A DNA stretch of 50,554 nucleotides from SAR202 cluster bacterium (GTDB taxonomy: Bacteria > Chloroflexota > Dehalococcoidia > Lucifugimonadales > UBA1123). The stretch lies in contig JASMDM010000078.1 of assembly GCA_030752795.1 (NCBI GenBank), forward strand, positions 1-50,554. The letters are read 5' to 3'. Positions within the stretch are counted from its first letter, which is position 1. Each line of letters starts with the position of its first letter. The translations under genes were made by a program, and so were the position numbers. Positions 1 to 8,899 of this stretch are shown one piece after another. Under the pieces are notes generated by a model. The model had not been told where the DNA came from. It saw nothing but the letters and a program-made list of their open reading frames with translations, and searched no databases.

Positions 1-765
1 CGTGAGGGCCGCCCGATAATCGGGAACGGGTGTGTCCCAGGTGTACGGATCGTTCGGGTCGTGCCCGGCGATGGCGCCGATGGTGACCGCGCAATCCTCG
101 ACGGTCCTCGATATCGGCCCGATGGTGTCCAGCGACCACGAGGCGCCATCGACGCCGAAGCGGCTGACTCGACCCCACGACGGTCGCAGCCCGACGAGTC
201 CGCAGTTGGCGGCGGGCCCGCGCACCGAGCCTCCCGTGTCCTCGCCCAGCGATGTCGCGCACATGAACGCAGCCGTCGCCGCTCCGGAGCCGGTGCTGGA
301 CGTGCCCGGACTCCGAGTCGTGTCCCATGGGTTGCGTGTGACGCCGAACGCCGACGTTATCGGGTCGCCCATCGCGAACTCGGTCATGTTCAGCTTGCCG
401 ATTATCACGGCTCCGGCGCGCTTCAGGTTGGCGACAACCGTCGCGTCCTGGTCTGGCACGAAGTCGGAGCGGATTTTCGATGCGTCGCTCGTCCTGATTC
501 CGTTCGTGTGGATCTGGTCCTTGACGCCGAAGGACACTCCATGCAGCGCGCCCTTGTGGTTGCCGGCTGCGATCTCTGCCTCCGCCTGTCGCGCCGATTC
601 CATCGCCTCGTCTGCCAGCACGGTAATGTATGCGTTCAAGCTCGGGTTCAGACGCTCGATGCGCTCCAAGTACGCTTCGACTGCTTCGACCGGCGACGCC
701 TGCCGGTCGCGGAACGCGGCGCCGAGCTCGGTCGCGGACATGAACGCAAGATCTTGCGATGTCAT
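1..765 (-). CDS. Amidase signature family protein (GatA-like), cut by window edge
   Basis: This is an amidase-signature hydrolase that cleaves or transfers from carboxamides in the cytoplasm. The reading frame starts at an ATG (765-763) and stays open for 255 codons to base 1, so the C-terminal half lies outside the window. The family's Ser-Ser-Lys triad is visible: Lys82 in VKDQ, Ser157 in GTSSTGSG and the nucleophile Ser180 in DTGGSVR. The ATG overlaps the stop of the upstream GatC-like gene (ATGA), so the two are translationally coupled. A true GatA of the tRNA amidotransferase would normally be accompanied by GatB, which is not visible here. A stand-alone amidase with a GatC-like helper is equally possible. 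The family is certain, the substrate unknown. Confidence 0.9.
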   Translation of the reverse strand, partial: MTSQDLAFMSATELGAAFRDRQASPVEAVEAYLERIERLNPSLNAYITVLADEAMESARQAEAEIAAGNHKGALHGVSFGVKDQIHTNGIRTSDASKIRSDFVPDQDATVVANLKRAGAVIIGKLNMTEFAMGDPITSAFGVTRNPWDTTRSPGTSSTGSGAATAAFMCATSLGEDTGGSVRGPAANCGLVGLRPSWGRVSRFGVDGASWSLDTIGPISRTVEDCAVTIGAIAGHDPNDPYTWDTPVPDYRAALT

Positions 766-956
766 TGGCTCGCCTCCGTGTTTGACGTGATGATCGCAAG
801 GGGCTCGACGGCATTGACGCCCGGAACATCGATGGCGTCCATCGCTTCGAGCATCGCGTTGAGGCTGTAGTTAACGTCGGTCAACTCCGGGTCGTCGATG
901 TTCAGATTCGCCGCCTTGGCCAGCGCCCTGATGTCGTCGTTAGTCAGTTCCTGCAT
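762..956 (-). CDS. GatC-like small protein
   Basis: This small protein of about 64 residues resembles the helical GatC subunit that stabilises GatA-type amidases. It shows the typical N-terminal helix, with ELTNDDIRALAKAANL, and a C-terminal section with NAVEPLA, as in GatC. The start at ATG 956 is preferred because a GAGG stands nine bases upstream. An in-frame ATG at 983 has its GAGG directly abutting. The protein is shorter than ordinary GatC (about 95 residues). Its TGA overlaps the amidase ATG by four bases, so it is probably the chaperone subunit of that enzyme. Confidence 0.7.
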   Translation of the reverse strand: MQELTNDDIRALAKAANLNIDDPELTDVNYSLNAMLEAMDAIDVPGVNAVEPLAIITSNTEASQ

Positions 957-1027
957 CGCACGATCCTCGCTTTCGGTGGGCATCCTCGATCAAATTCTGA
1001 TAATACGCTGTGCCTCGATCAGCGCGC

Positions 1028-2650
1028 CTACTTGTATATGCTGTTCATCTGCCAGGCATCAAGCGATGTCATTTCAGCTGAGCTGCCTTGTGCTCGCATC
1101 GAAACCCCGACGCTGTCCTCGCGTCCCGGAAAGACCCGTGCCGCGACGCACTGCTTTTCGTTCGCGTAGACCTCCACCACGCTGCGGTCCACGAATATTC
1201 GCAGCCGTAAGGGTTCATCGGGCGCCAGGTGAACCGGCGCCGTTTCGGGGGCACGTGACATGGCGCCCGGGAGCATCGACGAGTACGAGGTGTCCAGCGT
1301 GAGCAGACTCTCCCGCTCGGGAACAGGTCTCGGCTGCCCGTGGCGAGGCACGGCCGGTAAGCCGCTAGCCAGGAGCGCGCCCGACGGACCGTCGGTGGTC
1401 TGCACACGGAACCCACGGTCCCTATAGAAGGCGATTCGCGTGAACTCTTCCTTGCCGGGAGAGCGGAGGACGTTCAACTCGACCATCGGAGCGTCTTTCG
1501 AGTCGATCTTCACGACAAGCTCCATCGCGTCGCCCTCGATGTTCTCGAGAACCACCTCTTGATTAGCGGGCATCGCCGTTGTCTTGACGCGCCGATGATC
1601 GAATCTCAGCGATTCGACGTCCCCGGCGGGCGTCATTCTCAGATCGTCGGAACCGATCAACGTGAGCCGCCTGGGTAAGGTCATTATCTGATCCCATCCG
1701 GGCGTAGTCATGCCTGGGTTCATGTTGAAAACAACAATCACGCCGCCTTGACCGTCCGGAGTAGCCGAAGGTGCGTGTACGCCGGACGGTGACGCGGCCC
1801 CGAAGTTGAACAGGCCGGCAGCAGTGGCGGTGAACTTGTCTCGGGGTTTGTCGTAATCCCCGAGCAGGTACTGTCCGCCGCTCATGTGGCTGAAAAACAG
1901 GAGGATGTGCCGGTCGCCTATCGGCCAGAAATACGGGCACGCGCCATCGTCTCCGACCAGCGTGAACCGATCGTCCTCGACAAATGTATGCAGATATTCC
2001 CAGGTTTCCAGATCGTCGGACCGGAACAGGAAGTCAGCGGCGATGCGCTTGCCTCCCGGTCCGTCGGGCAGCGTTCCGGCCGAGAGCGAATAGTACGCTC
2101 CGTTCTTCTCCCAAATACATGGGTCAAACACAGTATACGGCCGCGGCGAGCCGTCGAGGTCGCCCGTCGGGATCACGGCTTCGCCGGTTAACTTCTCCCA
2201 GTTCAGCAGGAGCGGATCGCTGGAAACGGCGATCATGTTGCCGGCTTGTGTACCGTGATACATCGCGATCACTCGGTCGTCTTCGACCAGGGTAGCGCCG
2301 GAAAAGCAACATTCTTCGGGATCCGGGTATATCGCGTACGGCAGGTCGCGCCAGTGGATCAGATCGTCGCTGACGGCGTGTCCCCAATGTTGGCGCGGGT
2401 CTTCGGGCGGATATCCTTGATAAAACAGGTGCCAGCATCCCTGCCAGAAACACAGCCCGTTTGGGTCGTTCAGCGTGTTCTCGGGGTTGACGAAATGGTA
2501 GATCGGGCGGTGAGGATCGTCTTCCATGGCGCGTCTCGACGCCACCATTCGTTGCAACATCGGATTGTCTTCGAGTTGGCTCTCTTGTTCTCGCGGCGTA
2601 TCCCCGAACCGATACCGGGGCACGCGGGAGGTATAGTCGGGATTGTTCAC
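1028..2650 (-). CDS. Glycoside hydrolase family 32 protein
   Basis: This is a predicted cytoplasmic beta-fructosidase-type hydrolase (GH32: invertase, levanase, sucrose-6-phosphate hydrolase) of 540 residues. The N-terminal five-bladed propeller carries the nucleophile motif at 60-66 (TLNDPNG, Asp63) and a variant of the RDP motif (FDP, Asp177). A C-terminal beta-sandwich follows and ends near IFVDRSVVEVYAN, the classic GH32 C-domain strand. The usual WECPD acid/base motif reads GDDGACPYF at 234-242, so the expected Glu is Ala238. No signal peptide is seen. The GTG start at 2650 is chosen because AGGAG stands six bases upstream; the longer open frame would run into the divergent gene's promoter. 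GH32 membership is secure, but activity and substrate are uncertain. Confidence 0.88.
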   Translation of the reverse strand: MNNPDYTSRVPRYRFGDTPREQESQLEDNPMLQRMVASRRAMEDDPHRPIYHFVNPENTLNDPNGLCFWQGCWHLFYQGYPPEDPRQHWGHAVSDDLIHWRDLPYAIYPDPEECCFSGATLVEDDRVIAMYHGTQAGNMIAVSSDPLLLNWEKLTGEAVIPTGDLDGSPRPYTVFDPCIWEKNGAYYSLSAGTLPDGPGGKRIAADFLFRSDDLETWEYLHTFVEDDRFTLVGDDGACPYFWPIGDRHILLFFSHMSGGQYLLGDYDKPRDKFTATAAGLFNFGAASPSGVHAPSATPDGQGGVIVVFNMNPGMTTPGWDQIMTLPRRLTLIGSDDLRMTPAGDVESLRFDHRRVKTTAMPANQEVVLENIEGDAMELVVKIDSKDAPMVELNVLRSPGKEEFTRIAFYRDRGFRVQTTDGPSGALLASGLPAVPRHGQPRPVPERESLLTLDTSYSSMLPGAMSRAPETAPVHLAPDEPLRLRIFVDRSVVEVYANEKQCVAARVFPGREDSVGVSMRAQGSSAEMTSLDAWQMNSIYK

Positions 2651-2781
2651 GATATCTCCTGAGGGAATGAATGATCGCCTTCCATCTAAACACAAACCAA
2701 GGCCGGCGGCATCAATGCATTCCGCCGATCCCGGCGCCAAGGGCTCGGCACGCAAGCCGTTAGACGTACATGGAACCCTCC

Positions 2782-2809
2782 TTGACACATCCGGCCAGTT
2801 TGCTACGAT
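2782..2809 (+). promoter_or_regulatory. Sigma70-type promoter for the DapA-family gene
   Basis: TTGACA at 2782-2787 is followed after 16 bases by TACGAT (2804-2809), preceded by TGC as an extended -10. The expected transcript start, near 2816, leaves a leader of about 65 bases before the ATG at 2883. Confidence 0.6.
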
Positions 2810-2882
2810 TCGCCTGAAACAATCGGTTCGTGACCACACCAACTTGTTGGCAAGCAGTTTCACTCAGCGAAGGAGGCCACAC

Positions 2883-3797
2883 ATGAACGCGTATCGAGGT
2901 ATCTTCAGTCCCGTCTGCACCCCTTTCAGCCGAAACGACCAGAGCATTGAGGAAGACAAACTCAGAAATCTGATTGAATTCCAACTCGAAAATGGCGTCC
3001 ACGGCATCATTCCCGGCGGCGGCACCGGCGAGTTTGCGGCGCTCAGCTTCGAGGAGCGCAAGCGCGTGACTGAAATTTGCGTCGAGCAGGTGAACGGGCG
3101 CGTTCCCGTGATGGCTCACACCGGAGCGTGCAGCACGCGCGAGGTCATCGAGCTCAGCAAGCACGCCGAGAGCGTCGGGTGCGACTCGCTTATGATCGTG
3201 CCGCCGTACTACGAAGTGCCCACCGATGACCAACTCGTCGCGCACTACGCCGCAGTCAGCGACGCCGTTCCGCTGCCGATCATGGTCTACAGCATCCCAG
3301 CGCATTCCAAGATCAATCTCACTCCCGAGATTCTCCATCGCCTAGCCGAGATCAAAAACGTTACGATGCTGAAGGACTCCACCAGCGATCTGACCCAATT
3401 TCAGCAGATCGTGACGGAGATCGGTGAGAAACTGATCATATTCAACGGATCGGACGTCGGAGCCTTGGCCGGTCTCGTTCACGGCGCCAATGGCTGCGTC
3501 TGGGGAGTGGCCAACGCGACGCCCAAAGCATGCGTGGAGTTGTACGAACTCGTCATCGAGCAAAAGAACTATGCCGGTGCCCTGGACCTGTGGCAGGACC
3601 TGTACGCGCTGAACTACTTCTTCGAGACCGAAGGCTACGCGGCGACCGCGAAGTCCGCCACGCGAATGGCTGGCATCGACATCGGCATCCCGCGCGACCC
3701 GTTCACCCCGCTGACCGCGGAGCAAGAAGGCCGGCTCGAAAGGCTGATGGATGCGCTGGGCGCGTTGGCCGAACCCGCGGCTTTAACGGCGGACTAA
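2883..3797 (+). CDS. Dihydrodipicolinate synthase / N-acetylneuraminate lyase family aldolase
   Basis: This is a class I pyruvate-type aldolase with a TIM barrel, 304 residues, cytoplasmic. The family motif GGGTGE is at 45-50. The active-site Tyr is 136 (MVYSIP, where most members have YNIP/YNVP) and the Schiff-base Lys is 164 (TMLKDST). The ATG at 2883 has a perfect AAGGAGG eight bases upstream. No lysine-biosynthesis genes are nearby, and the gene is transcribed divergently from a GH32 hydrolase. A catabolic sugar-acid aldolase or lyase (KDG, NAL or 5-keto-4-deoxyglucarate type) is therefore more likely than DapA proper. The stop codon sits in the loop of a hairpin (3785-3809). The family is sure, the reaction is not. 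Confidence 0.92.
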   Translation: MNAYRGIFSPVCTPFSRNDQSIEEDKLRNLIEFQLENGVHGIIPGGGTGEFAALSFEERKRVTEICVEQVNGRVPVMAHTGACSTREVIELSKHAESVGCDSLMIVPPYYEVPTDDQLVAHYAAVSDAVPLPIMVYSIPAHSKINLTPEILHRLAEIKNVTMLKDSTSDLTQFQQIVTEIGEKLIIFNGSDVGALAGLVHGANGCVWGVANATPKACVELYELVIEQKNYAGALDLWQDLYALNYFFETEGYAATAKSATRMAGIDIGIPRDPFTPLTAEQEGRLERLMDALGALAEPAALTAD

Positions 3798-3809
3798 CGA
3801 TCCGCCGTT
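3785..3809 (+). terminator. Hairpin enclosing the stop codon of the aldolase gene
   Basis: AACGGCGGA (3785-3793) pairs perfectly with TCCGCCGTT (3801-3809) over a seven-base loop that contains the TAA stop (3795-3797). There is no T-run after it, so it is not a classical intrinsic terminator. It may protect the mRNA 3' end. Confidence 0.5.
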
Positions 3810-3843
3810 GAGCCAAGTAGCCTGGCAACAGGCACGACGAAGT

Positions 3844-3868
3844 GGGCGCGCGGCAGGACCGTGCGCCC
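3844..3868. repeat. REP-like palindrome
   Basis: The ten-base arms GGGCGCGCGG and CCGTGCGCCC pair (one G-T) around a five-base loop and are flanked by GAAGT and TACTTC. The shape and GC-rich arms match the REP-like palindromes common between genes in many genomes. No companion transposase is in the window. Confidence 0.5.
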
Positions 3869-4037
3869 CTACTTCTTACACTGGTGACTCGGTTCGATCG
3901 GTGCTGGGCAAGGCCAAGTCTGTCAACAATTCGCAGTTGTTGGTCCCCGAACTACCGTTGGTCGATACTCTTATCTCGGCCAATCGCCCATCGGATTGTA
4001 GCTGAGGCAACCGGCTAATAATGCCCGCTGGGGCGCT

Positions 4038-4071
4038 CACTATCGGCGAATAATGGCAATGATCTGACCGG
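4038..4071 (+). repeat. CACTATCGGCGAAT repeat, copy 1
   Basis: This stretch shares CACTATCGGCGAAT and a following ATGGCAATG-like tract with 7170-7203. Both lie in gene-free gaps flanking the decayed binding-protein gene. It may be a remnant of a short interspersed element. Confidence 0.45.
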
Positions 4072-4378
4072 CGCCACGGGCGCGTAGCTCGTTCGTCGGC
4101 AATCAACGACTACTTACACAATGCAACTCGAACGTCAGAACGCCGCCCAGTTGTACGCTACGTCTCGGTCGTTTACAGATGTGACAGGCAGCGTGTAATA
4201 ACACCGGGCACCTCAGACGTTCGAGCACGTGCGGATGTAACTCTTAGTCATTGGATCAACGGTATGCCCATCAAGCTCCAACGTGTAAATCCGGAGTTAT
4301 GCTCGTCACTAGCGCATCCTTAACTGGCACGCTGAGCCTCATGACGTAGCCCACGTATCCCTTGTCCCAAATCACTGC

Positions 4379-6582
4379 CTATTCGTAAGTGAGGGCTTGC
4401 GGCTGACGATTCTCCGGGCTTTTCCAGTACGAGGTGACAGGTCGCGAGATGGCGGGCGTCTTAACGTCCGGGTTGTTGAACTGCCTCGCAGGCACGTTAC
4501 CCAGATCGTTCTTTACCACCCGCACCCCTACAGAGGCAGGAGATTGCCCGACAAGGCCGATTATCCATGCCTGGTCTACGACGATCCTCCAAATCTCCTT
4601 ACCCAATTCAGTCCGCTCTTCGACTGGCACGCCAAGGGCCTTCACGTATTTGGCGACTACTTCCTTAAACGCATCCTCGGGCTCAGTGCCCAATCGACCG
4701 CCAGTTATGCGCCACAACTGCAACTGGTATCCGAACGCATTTGCGGTGAATACGAGGCCGGGGTATGTGAAGAGGTGGTCACTGCCATCACCCAAGGCGG
4801 CTGATATCTGAATCTCACTCGAGATTTCACGCTCTCCTTCGCGGATGCGTCCCACGCCTATCGCGTCGGTCTTTAAGCCCAGGTAATATGTCCACGGCCA
4901 CGCGACCATCTCGGTGATCTGCACGAATTCCATGAACTACGCCGTGCGTCCGCTGATCTCCATGACAAGCCTCTCACCATTATCGGTGCGTAACCTGAAG
5001 CCGGCGCTGTCTCGTTTGTCCTGGCCAAGGTCGTCCAACATCTGGTTGGCGAGGTCGGGATCGAACGTCGACCACTTGTCTTTCCATTCGGAGTCTGGGC
5101 CTGGGCTTTACAGGTTAGTTTCAGACGGCGCGTGGGAGCCGGGTACGCCGAGGCCAAGCCAGAACACATCGTTGAGCTGGTCACGGTCTATGCCCATCGA
5201 CACCGCATGACGGAAGTCCGTGTTGGCAAGCCAGCTGCCTACTTCCTCGTCGAGGTGGAAGTCCATGTTGAACTTCAGTGCGACATCGCTTCCGACCTCT
5301 TGCGTGTCTAAGTAGAGTGTGTAGTCGCCCTTCTCCTGATTCGCGATAAGTTCGGGCACCGTAGCCATGTTCAGATGCCTAGCCTGCCAGTCGTACTCGC
5401 CGGCGATGGCCCGCAGGTTGAGTAATTCCAGGTCAGCAGCCAGTGTCAGGATGACCGTGTCGATGTAAGGGAGCTGATTGCCTTCCGTATCAATTGCCCA
5501 GTAGTACGGATTGCGTTCGAGCTTCCAGGTCGACGTGTTGATCGGCGTTACGGTTTGCCACGGCGTTACGACCGGAAGTTCTGGATTGAGTGCCCAGTCG
5601 TTTTGACCTTGAACAGATCCACCCAGTTGTCGTAGCCCAGATCCCTAGCCAATCTGTTGGCGGTTGTGCGGCCCACGAATTCGAATTCCGGCACGAACTG
5701 CTCTAGGTAGTGTTTCGGCGCGAACATACCCATGCCGTTCACGCCTTGGTAGGCATGCCCACCCAAGGAGGTCGAGCCAGCCAACACGTCAGTGAAGAAG
5801 TGGTAGGGATCCTCGAACGCGATCTTGATCGCGTAGTCATTGATCTTTGTCATGACGCCCTGTTTGCCGTTTATTGCAAACCACGGCGTCTTATTTGGGA
5901 CAAGCTCTCCGTTTTGGTACAGAACCTCGTACCAAAACATGAAGTCATCGGCTGTAAACGGCGCCCCGTCGGACCATCGCATGCCCTCGCACAAGAACAG
6001 GGTTATCTCCGTGCCGTCTGCATTGAACTCCCAGTCTTTTGCAACGTTCGGCCGGAGTTCGGAGCCCGTGTAGTCCCAGAACAACACGTGGTCAGGACCG
6101 GAACAACAGCGATAGCCGTTCCACTTGTCGGCCGGGCCTGTAAAGCCGCGGCGCCAGATGCCACCGTATTCGCCGATGCCTTCGACGGCCTCGATGACCA
6201 TCAAGCTATCCTTGACCGGTAGGCGCTCTTCGGCCGAGTCCGCCTTACCCGCGGCGACCATGGCCGCCAGTTGAGGCGCCTCGCCGAACGAAGTCGGGAA
6301 TTTGCTGACGTCGGTAATCGTTACGGGGCCTTCAAGCTCGCCGACCAGCGCAGCATACGACTCGAGTGTGGGTGCCGGTGAGGGGGAAGACTCGACGGTG
6401 ATTGTCACAGTATACGTGCCGATATTGGAATTGATTCTATCCGGGGTTTCTACGTCGAGATAATAGGCGCCAGATCGCTTCGGCGTACTCAACCGATATT
6501 CTGCGTCAAGCTGGGGTGACCCAATAATCCATGGTCTTCGACGCTGACGATTGTATGGCCACCTCCGAACATTGGCAAACAC
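4379..6582 (-). pseudogene. Decayed oligopeptide ABC transporter substrate-binding protein (SBP_bac_5)
   Basis: This is the remains of an extracytoplasmic solute-binding protein of the peptide/opine type (family 5). The family hallmarks are readable, including GEYGGIWRRG, GMRWSDGAPFTADDF and LERNPYYWAID, but only after joining pieces. One base appears to be missing in an A-run (TTTT at 5601-5604 on the plus strand), which shifts the frame at LFKVK/NDWAL. Further on, the same frame has an in-frame TAA (5110-5108) and a TAG (4939-4937). The 5' part carries the C-terminal half of a PPC-like beta-sandwich (SGAYYLDVE... GTYTVTIT), its own start is unclear, and no signal peptide can be read. No permease genes are adjacent. 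It is a pseudogene unless the frameshift is an assembly error; the two stops would still remain. Confidence 0.85.
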
Positions 6583-6998
6583 GCTATCTCACCTACTTAT
6601 CTACGTTTTAACGGAGTAACAGCGGGCTATCGGCTGAGAAAGGCACTCGCGGTTCATTGTGACTCCCTTGCTTTGATTACCCTTTTTCACTTCCGATAAC
6701 ACCATAGGTGCTCGAAACTTAATGCTGGACAAAGCCCGACGATTCGCTCCAACACCTGGGGGACCAAATCCCAAAGCAGTGTCACCTTAGCGTGTTGAAG
6801 CGCCAGGCGGGCGTGGTGAACCATTCGTGCCCTGATCTTGACGAACTTGACCTGGAGGCTCCGCTATGGTCAGTGCTTTGACCGCCACAGCAGACACTTC
6901 CCGTGCAGTGCGCTACCAGGCTGCACGCCTGGGTAATTAGCGGTCGCACCAACTGATTGACCGCAAACCGGAGGCACAGCAACGACAACCGACCGCCA

Positions 6999-7040
6999 CA
7001 CACTATCCGCGCATAGTGTTCGTCGGTTGATCGACGTCAA
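6999..7040 (+). repeat. ACACTATCCGCGCAT palindromic repeat, copy A
   Basis: ACACTAT (7000-7006) and ATAGTGT (7013-7019) form a perfect inverted repeat around CCGCGC, followed by TTGATCGACGTCAA. Nearly the same 40-base arrangement recurs at 15699-15738. The dyad could be an operator or the end of a small mobile repeat. Confidence 0.5.
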
Positions 7041-7169
7041 CCCTATGTGGAGACAGGTGGCCCCGGTGACGGCTGGGAACGGTTTAAGTGACCCGATCCT
7101 CGCCACGCTCGGCGTAATCCGGGCGTCCGGGTCGCGTTGCCGCGCAACACGAAGGAGAAACGTGCTCCA

Positions 7170-7203
7170 CACTATCGGCGAATGGTAATGGTGAGCTGAA
7201 CCG
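7170..7203 (+). repeat. CACTATCGGCGAAT repeat, copy 2
   Basis: This is the second copy of the repeat at 4038-4071. It shares CACTATCGGCGAAT and a degenerate GGTAATGGTGAGCTGA tract. It lies in a gene-free gap. Confidence 0.45.
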
Positions 7204-7309
7204 CGTCCGTTGCATGCCTAGAACTGAAGCGTCATCAAGGACGCAGTAGCGCAATGTGCCGTTCAGCTTTGATGTGTCACCGTTTGCGCCTGGCCAACCG
7301 GCGAGCCCC

Positions 7310-8068
7310 TTACAGGCGTGCCAAGGCCCCGCCATCGACGAAGATGGTGTGGCCGGTGACGAAACCGCAGACGTCGGAGCAGAGGTACACCAGCAGCGCG
7401 GCCAGGTCCCGCGGGTGACCGTAACGCCGCGATGGAAGGAAGCGCGCAAAGAGCTCTTGCCGCTGATCCTCGAGGCTTCGTTCTTCGCCGATGAACCAGC
7501 CGGGGCCGATCCCGTTTACGCGGATGGCCGTGCGGCTTAGCTCCAGACCCAGCACCCGAGTGAGCTGAGCTATCCCCGCCATGCTGGCACAATAAGCCGC
7601 CATGTTCTCGACGCCTCGCTCCGCCAACGCCGAGCTCACGTTGACGATGCGGCCGGCGCCCTGGCTCTGCATATGTTTCGCGGCCGTCTGGCAGAATAGG
7701 AAGACGCTATGCAGGTTATGGGTCAGAACCTGGTCGAACTCCTCAAGGTCCGTCTCCAGGAAGGGCTTGGCGGCTGCCAACTGGCAGTTGTTGACCAGGA
7801 GGTCCAGGCCACCATGAACGTCGATCGCCTGCTGTACGGCGCCGCGTACGCTGGCCGGGTCGGTGACGTCGGCGGGGAAGATCGCGACGTCACTGTAGGC
7901 GCTTGTGGCTTGACGAGCAGCCTCCAGAGCATCATGTGGACCGCCGGCAACTGTGACGCGAGCGCCCGCTTCGGCCAGCGCCGCGGCCAGGAACGGCGTG
8001 GCGAAGTGGCCGCTGGTGGTGAGCAGGGCGGTCTTCCCTTGTAGGTTCCACTGAGGTGGAATCGGCAT
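7310..8068 (-). CDS. Short-chain dehydrogenase/reductase-like protein, active-site Lys replaced
   Basis: This is an SDR-fold protein of 252 residues. The Rossmann glycine motif is degenerate (LLTTSGHFATP instead of TGxxxGxG) and the NNAG motif reads NNCQLA. The catalytic segment has Ser145/146 and Tyr159, but YxxxK reads YCASM, so the Lys is Met163. The C-terminal VTGHTIFVDGGA is typical of classical SDRs. The ATG at 8068 overlaps the upstream SDR stop by one base (TGATG), so the two are co-translated. The pairing suggests a structural or regulatory partner of the active SDR upstream, perhaps in a heterotetramer, or an enzyme using a different proton relay. The open frame itself is intact. 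Confidence 0.88.
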   Translation of the reverse strand: MPIPPQWNLQGKTALLTTSGHFATPFLAAALAEAGARVTVAGGPHDALEAARQATSAYSDVAIFPADVTDPASVRGAVQQAIDVHGGLDLLVNNCQLAAAKPFLETDLEEFDQVLTHNLHSVFLFCQTAAKHMQSQGAGRIVNVSSALAERGVENMAAYCASMAGIAQLTRVLGLELSRTAIRVNGIGPGWFIGEERSLEDQRQELFARFLPSRRYGHPRDLAALLVYLCSDVCGFVTGHTIFVDGGALARL

Positions 8069-8883
8069 CAAACGCCTCCATTCCCAGGGTTCCAGGCTCG
8101 CACTGGCGCGTAACCCGTGGGGGCGACGCCGCTGGCCAGAACTCCTCCGTCGATTGGGAAAATCTCCCCGTTCATGTACTCGGACGCATCGGAGGCCAGG
8201 AAAACAACGGCGGGTCCGATCTCGTCGGGGGGACCAAAGTATCCCACCGGAACGTGCTCGTTTCGGGGCATCTCCTCGCGAAGCGAAGCCGTGGCCTCGG
8301 TGGTGAAAGCGCCCGGCGCCAAGGTGACGCAGGTGACGCCCTCGCGGGAGAGGCTAGCGGCCAGCGTGCGAGTGAGTTGCACCATGCCGCCCTTGGCCAC
8401 CGCGTACACGTATTCGCCGCGTACGCCACGTAGCCCGAAGTGGGATGCGACATTGATTATCCTGCCGCCCTCGCGTTGGATCATGGGCTGGGCCACCGCC
8501 CGAGCACAGTAGAAAGCGCCGGTGAGGTTAGCATCGATACCGGCGTGCCATTCGGCGTCGGACACCTCCCAGATGGGCTTGAGAGGCTCGTTGGGCTGCC
8601 CGGCATTGTTCACCAGAACGTCCACCCGCCCGAATGTCCATAGCACCGACTCCACCATCCGGTTGACCTGCGCTGAATCGGTGATATCGGTGGGGATGGC
8701 CATCGCGCGCCGACCCAGAGCCTCGACCTCCGCCTTCACCGCCTCCAGTGGACCCGGCCGGCGGGCAGCTAACGCCAGATCGGCTCCGGCCCCGGCCAGA
8801 TGCAGCGCCATTTCGCGGCCCAGGCCGGTGCCTCCGCCGGTGACGATGATGGCCTTTCCTTCCAGGTTCAGTGCTTCGAGCAT
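8068..8883 (-). CDS. SDR family NAD(P)-dependent oxidoreductase
   Basis: This is a classical SDR of 271 residues with all key elements: TGGGTGLG at 15-22, NNAG at 92-95, Ser147, Tyr160 and Lys164 (YAVAK), and the C-terminal GEIFPIDGG. It oxidises or reduces a hydroxyl/keto group with NAD(P)H; the substrate is unknown. It is preceded closely by an acyl-CoA ligase gene (16-base gap) and overlaps the following Lys-less SDR. In this setting a hydroxyacyl-CoA or alicyclic alcohol substrate is plausible, by inference from the neighbours only. The start ATG at 8883 has a GGAGAGAGATG-type ribosome site. Confidence 0.93.
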   Translation of the reverse strand: MLEALNLEGKAIIVTGGGTGLGREMALHLAGAGADLALAARRPGPLEAVKAEVEALGRRAMAIPTDITDSAQVNRMVESVLWTFGRVDVLVNNAGQPNEPLKPIWEVSDAEWHAGIDANLTGAFYCARAVAQPMIQREGGRIINVASHFGLRGVRGEYVYAVAKGGMVQLTRTLAASLSREGVTCVTLAPGAFTTEATASLREEMPRNEHVPVGYFGPPDEIGPAVVFLASDASEYMNGEIFPIDGGVLASGVAPTGYAPVRAWNPGNGGV

Positions 8884-8899
8884 CTCTCTCCTCGTATTG

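Larger units (their letters stand above)
3810..4378. other. Intergenic region without a recognised gene
   Basis: Apart from the REP-like palindrome (3844-3868) and one copy of a CACTATCGGCGAAT repeat (4038-4071), I see no gene, RNA or promoter. Short open frames here lack ribosome sites and resemble nothing known. The region separates the aldolase from the 3' end of a decayed gene. Confidence 0.5.
6583..7309. other. Intergenic region with palindromic repeats
   Basis: About 0.7 kb lies between the decayed binding protein and the SDR operon's last gene. Only two repeat copies are recognisable (6999-7040 and 7170-7203). Open frames on both strands are short, lack ribosome sites and resemble no family I know. 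Confidence 0.5.

Noticed and set aside
3810..4378. tRNA or small RNA gene
   Set aside because: I looked for cloverleaf arms and CCA-like ends here and in the other gaps and found none that hold.
6870..7172. 100-codon frame on the minus strand
   Set aside because: It overlaps palindromic repeat A and has no recognisable domain or start signal.
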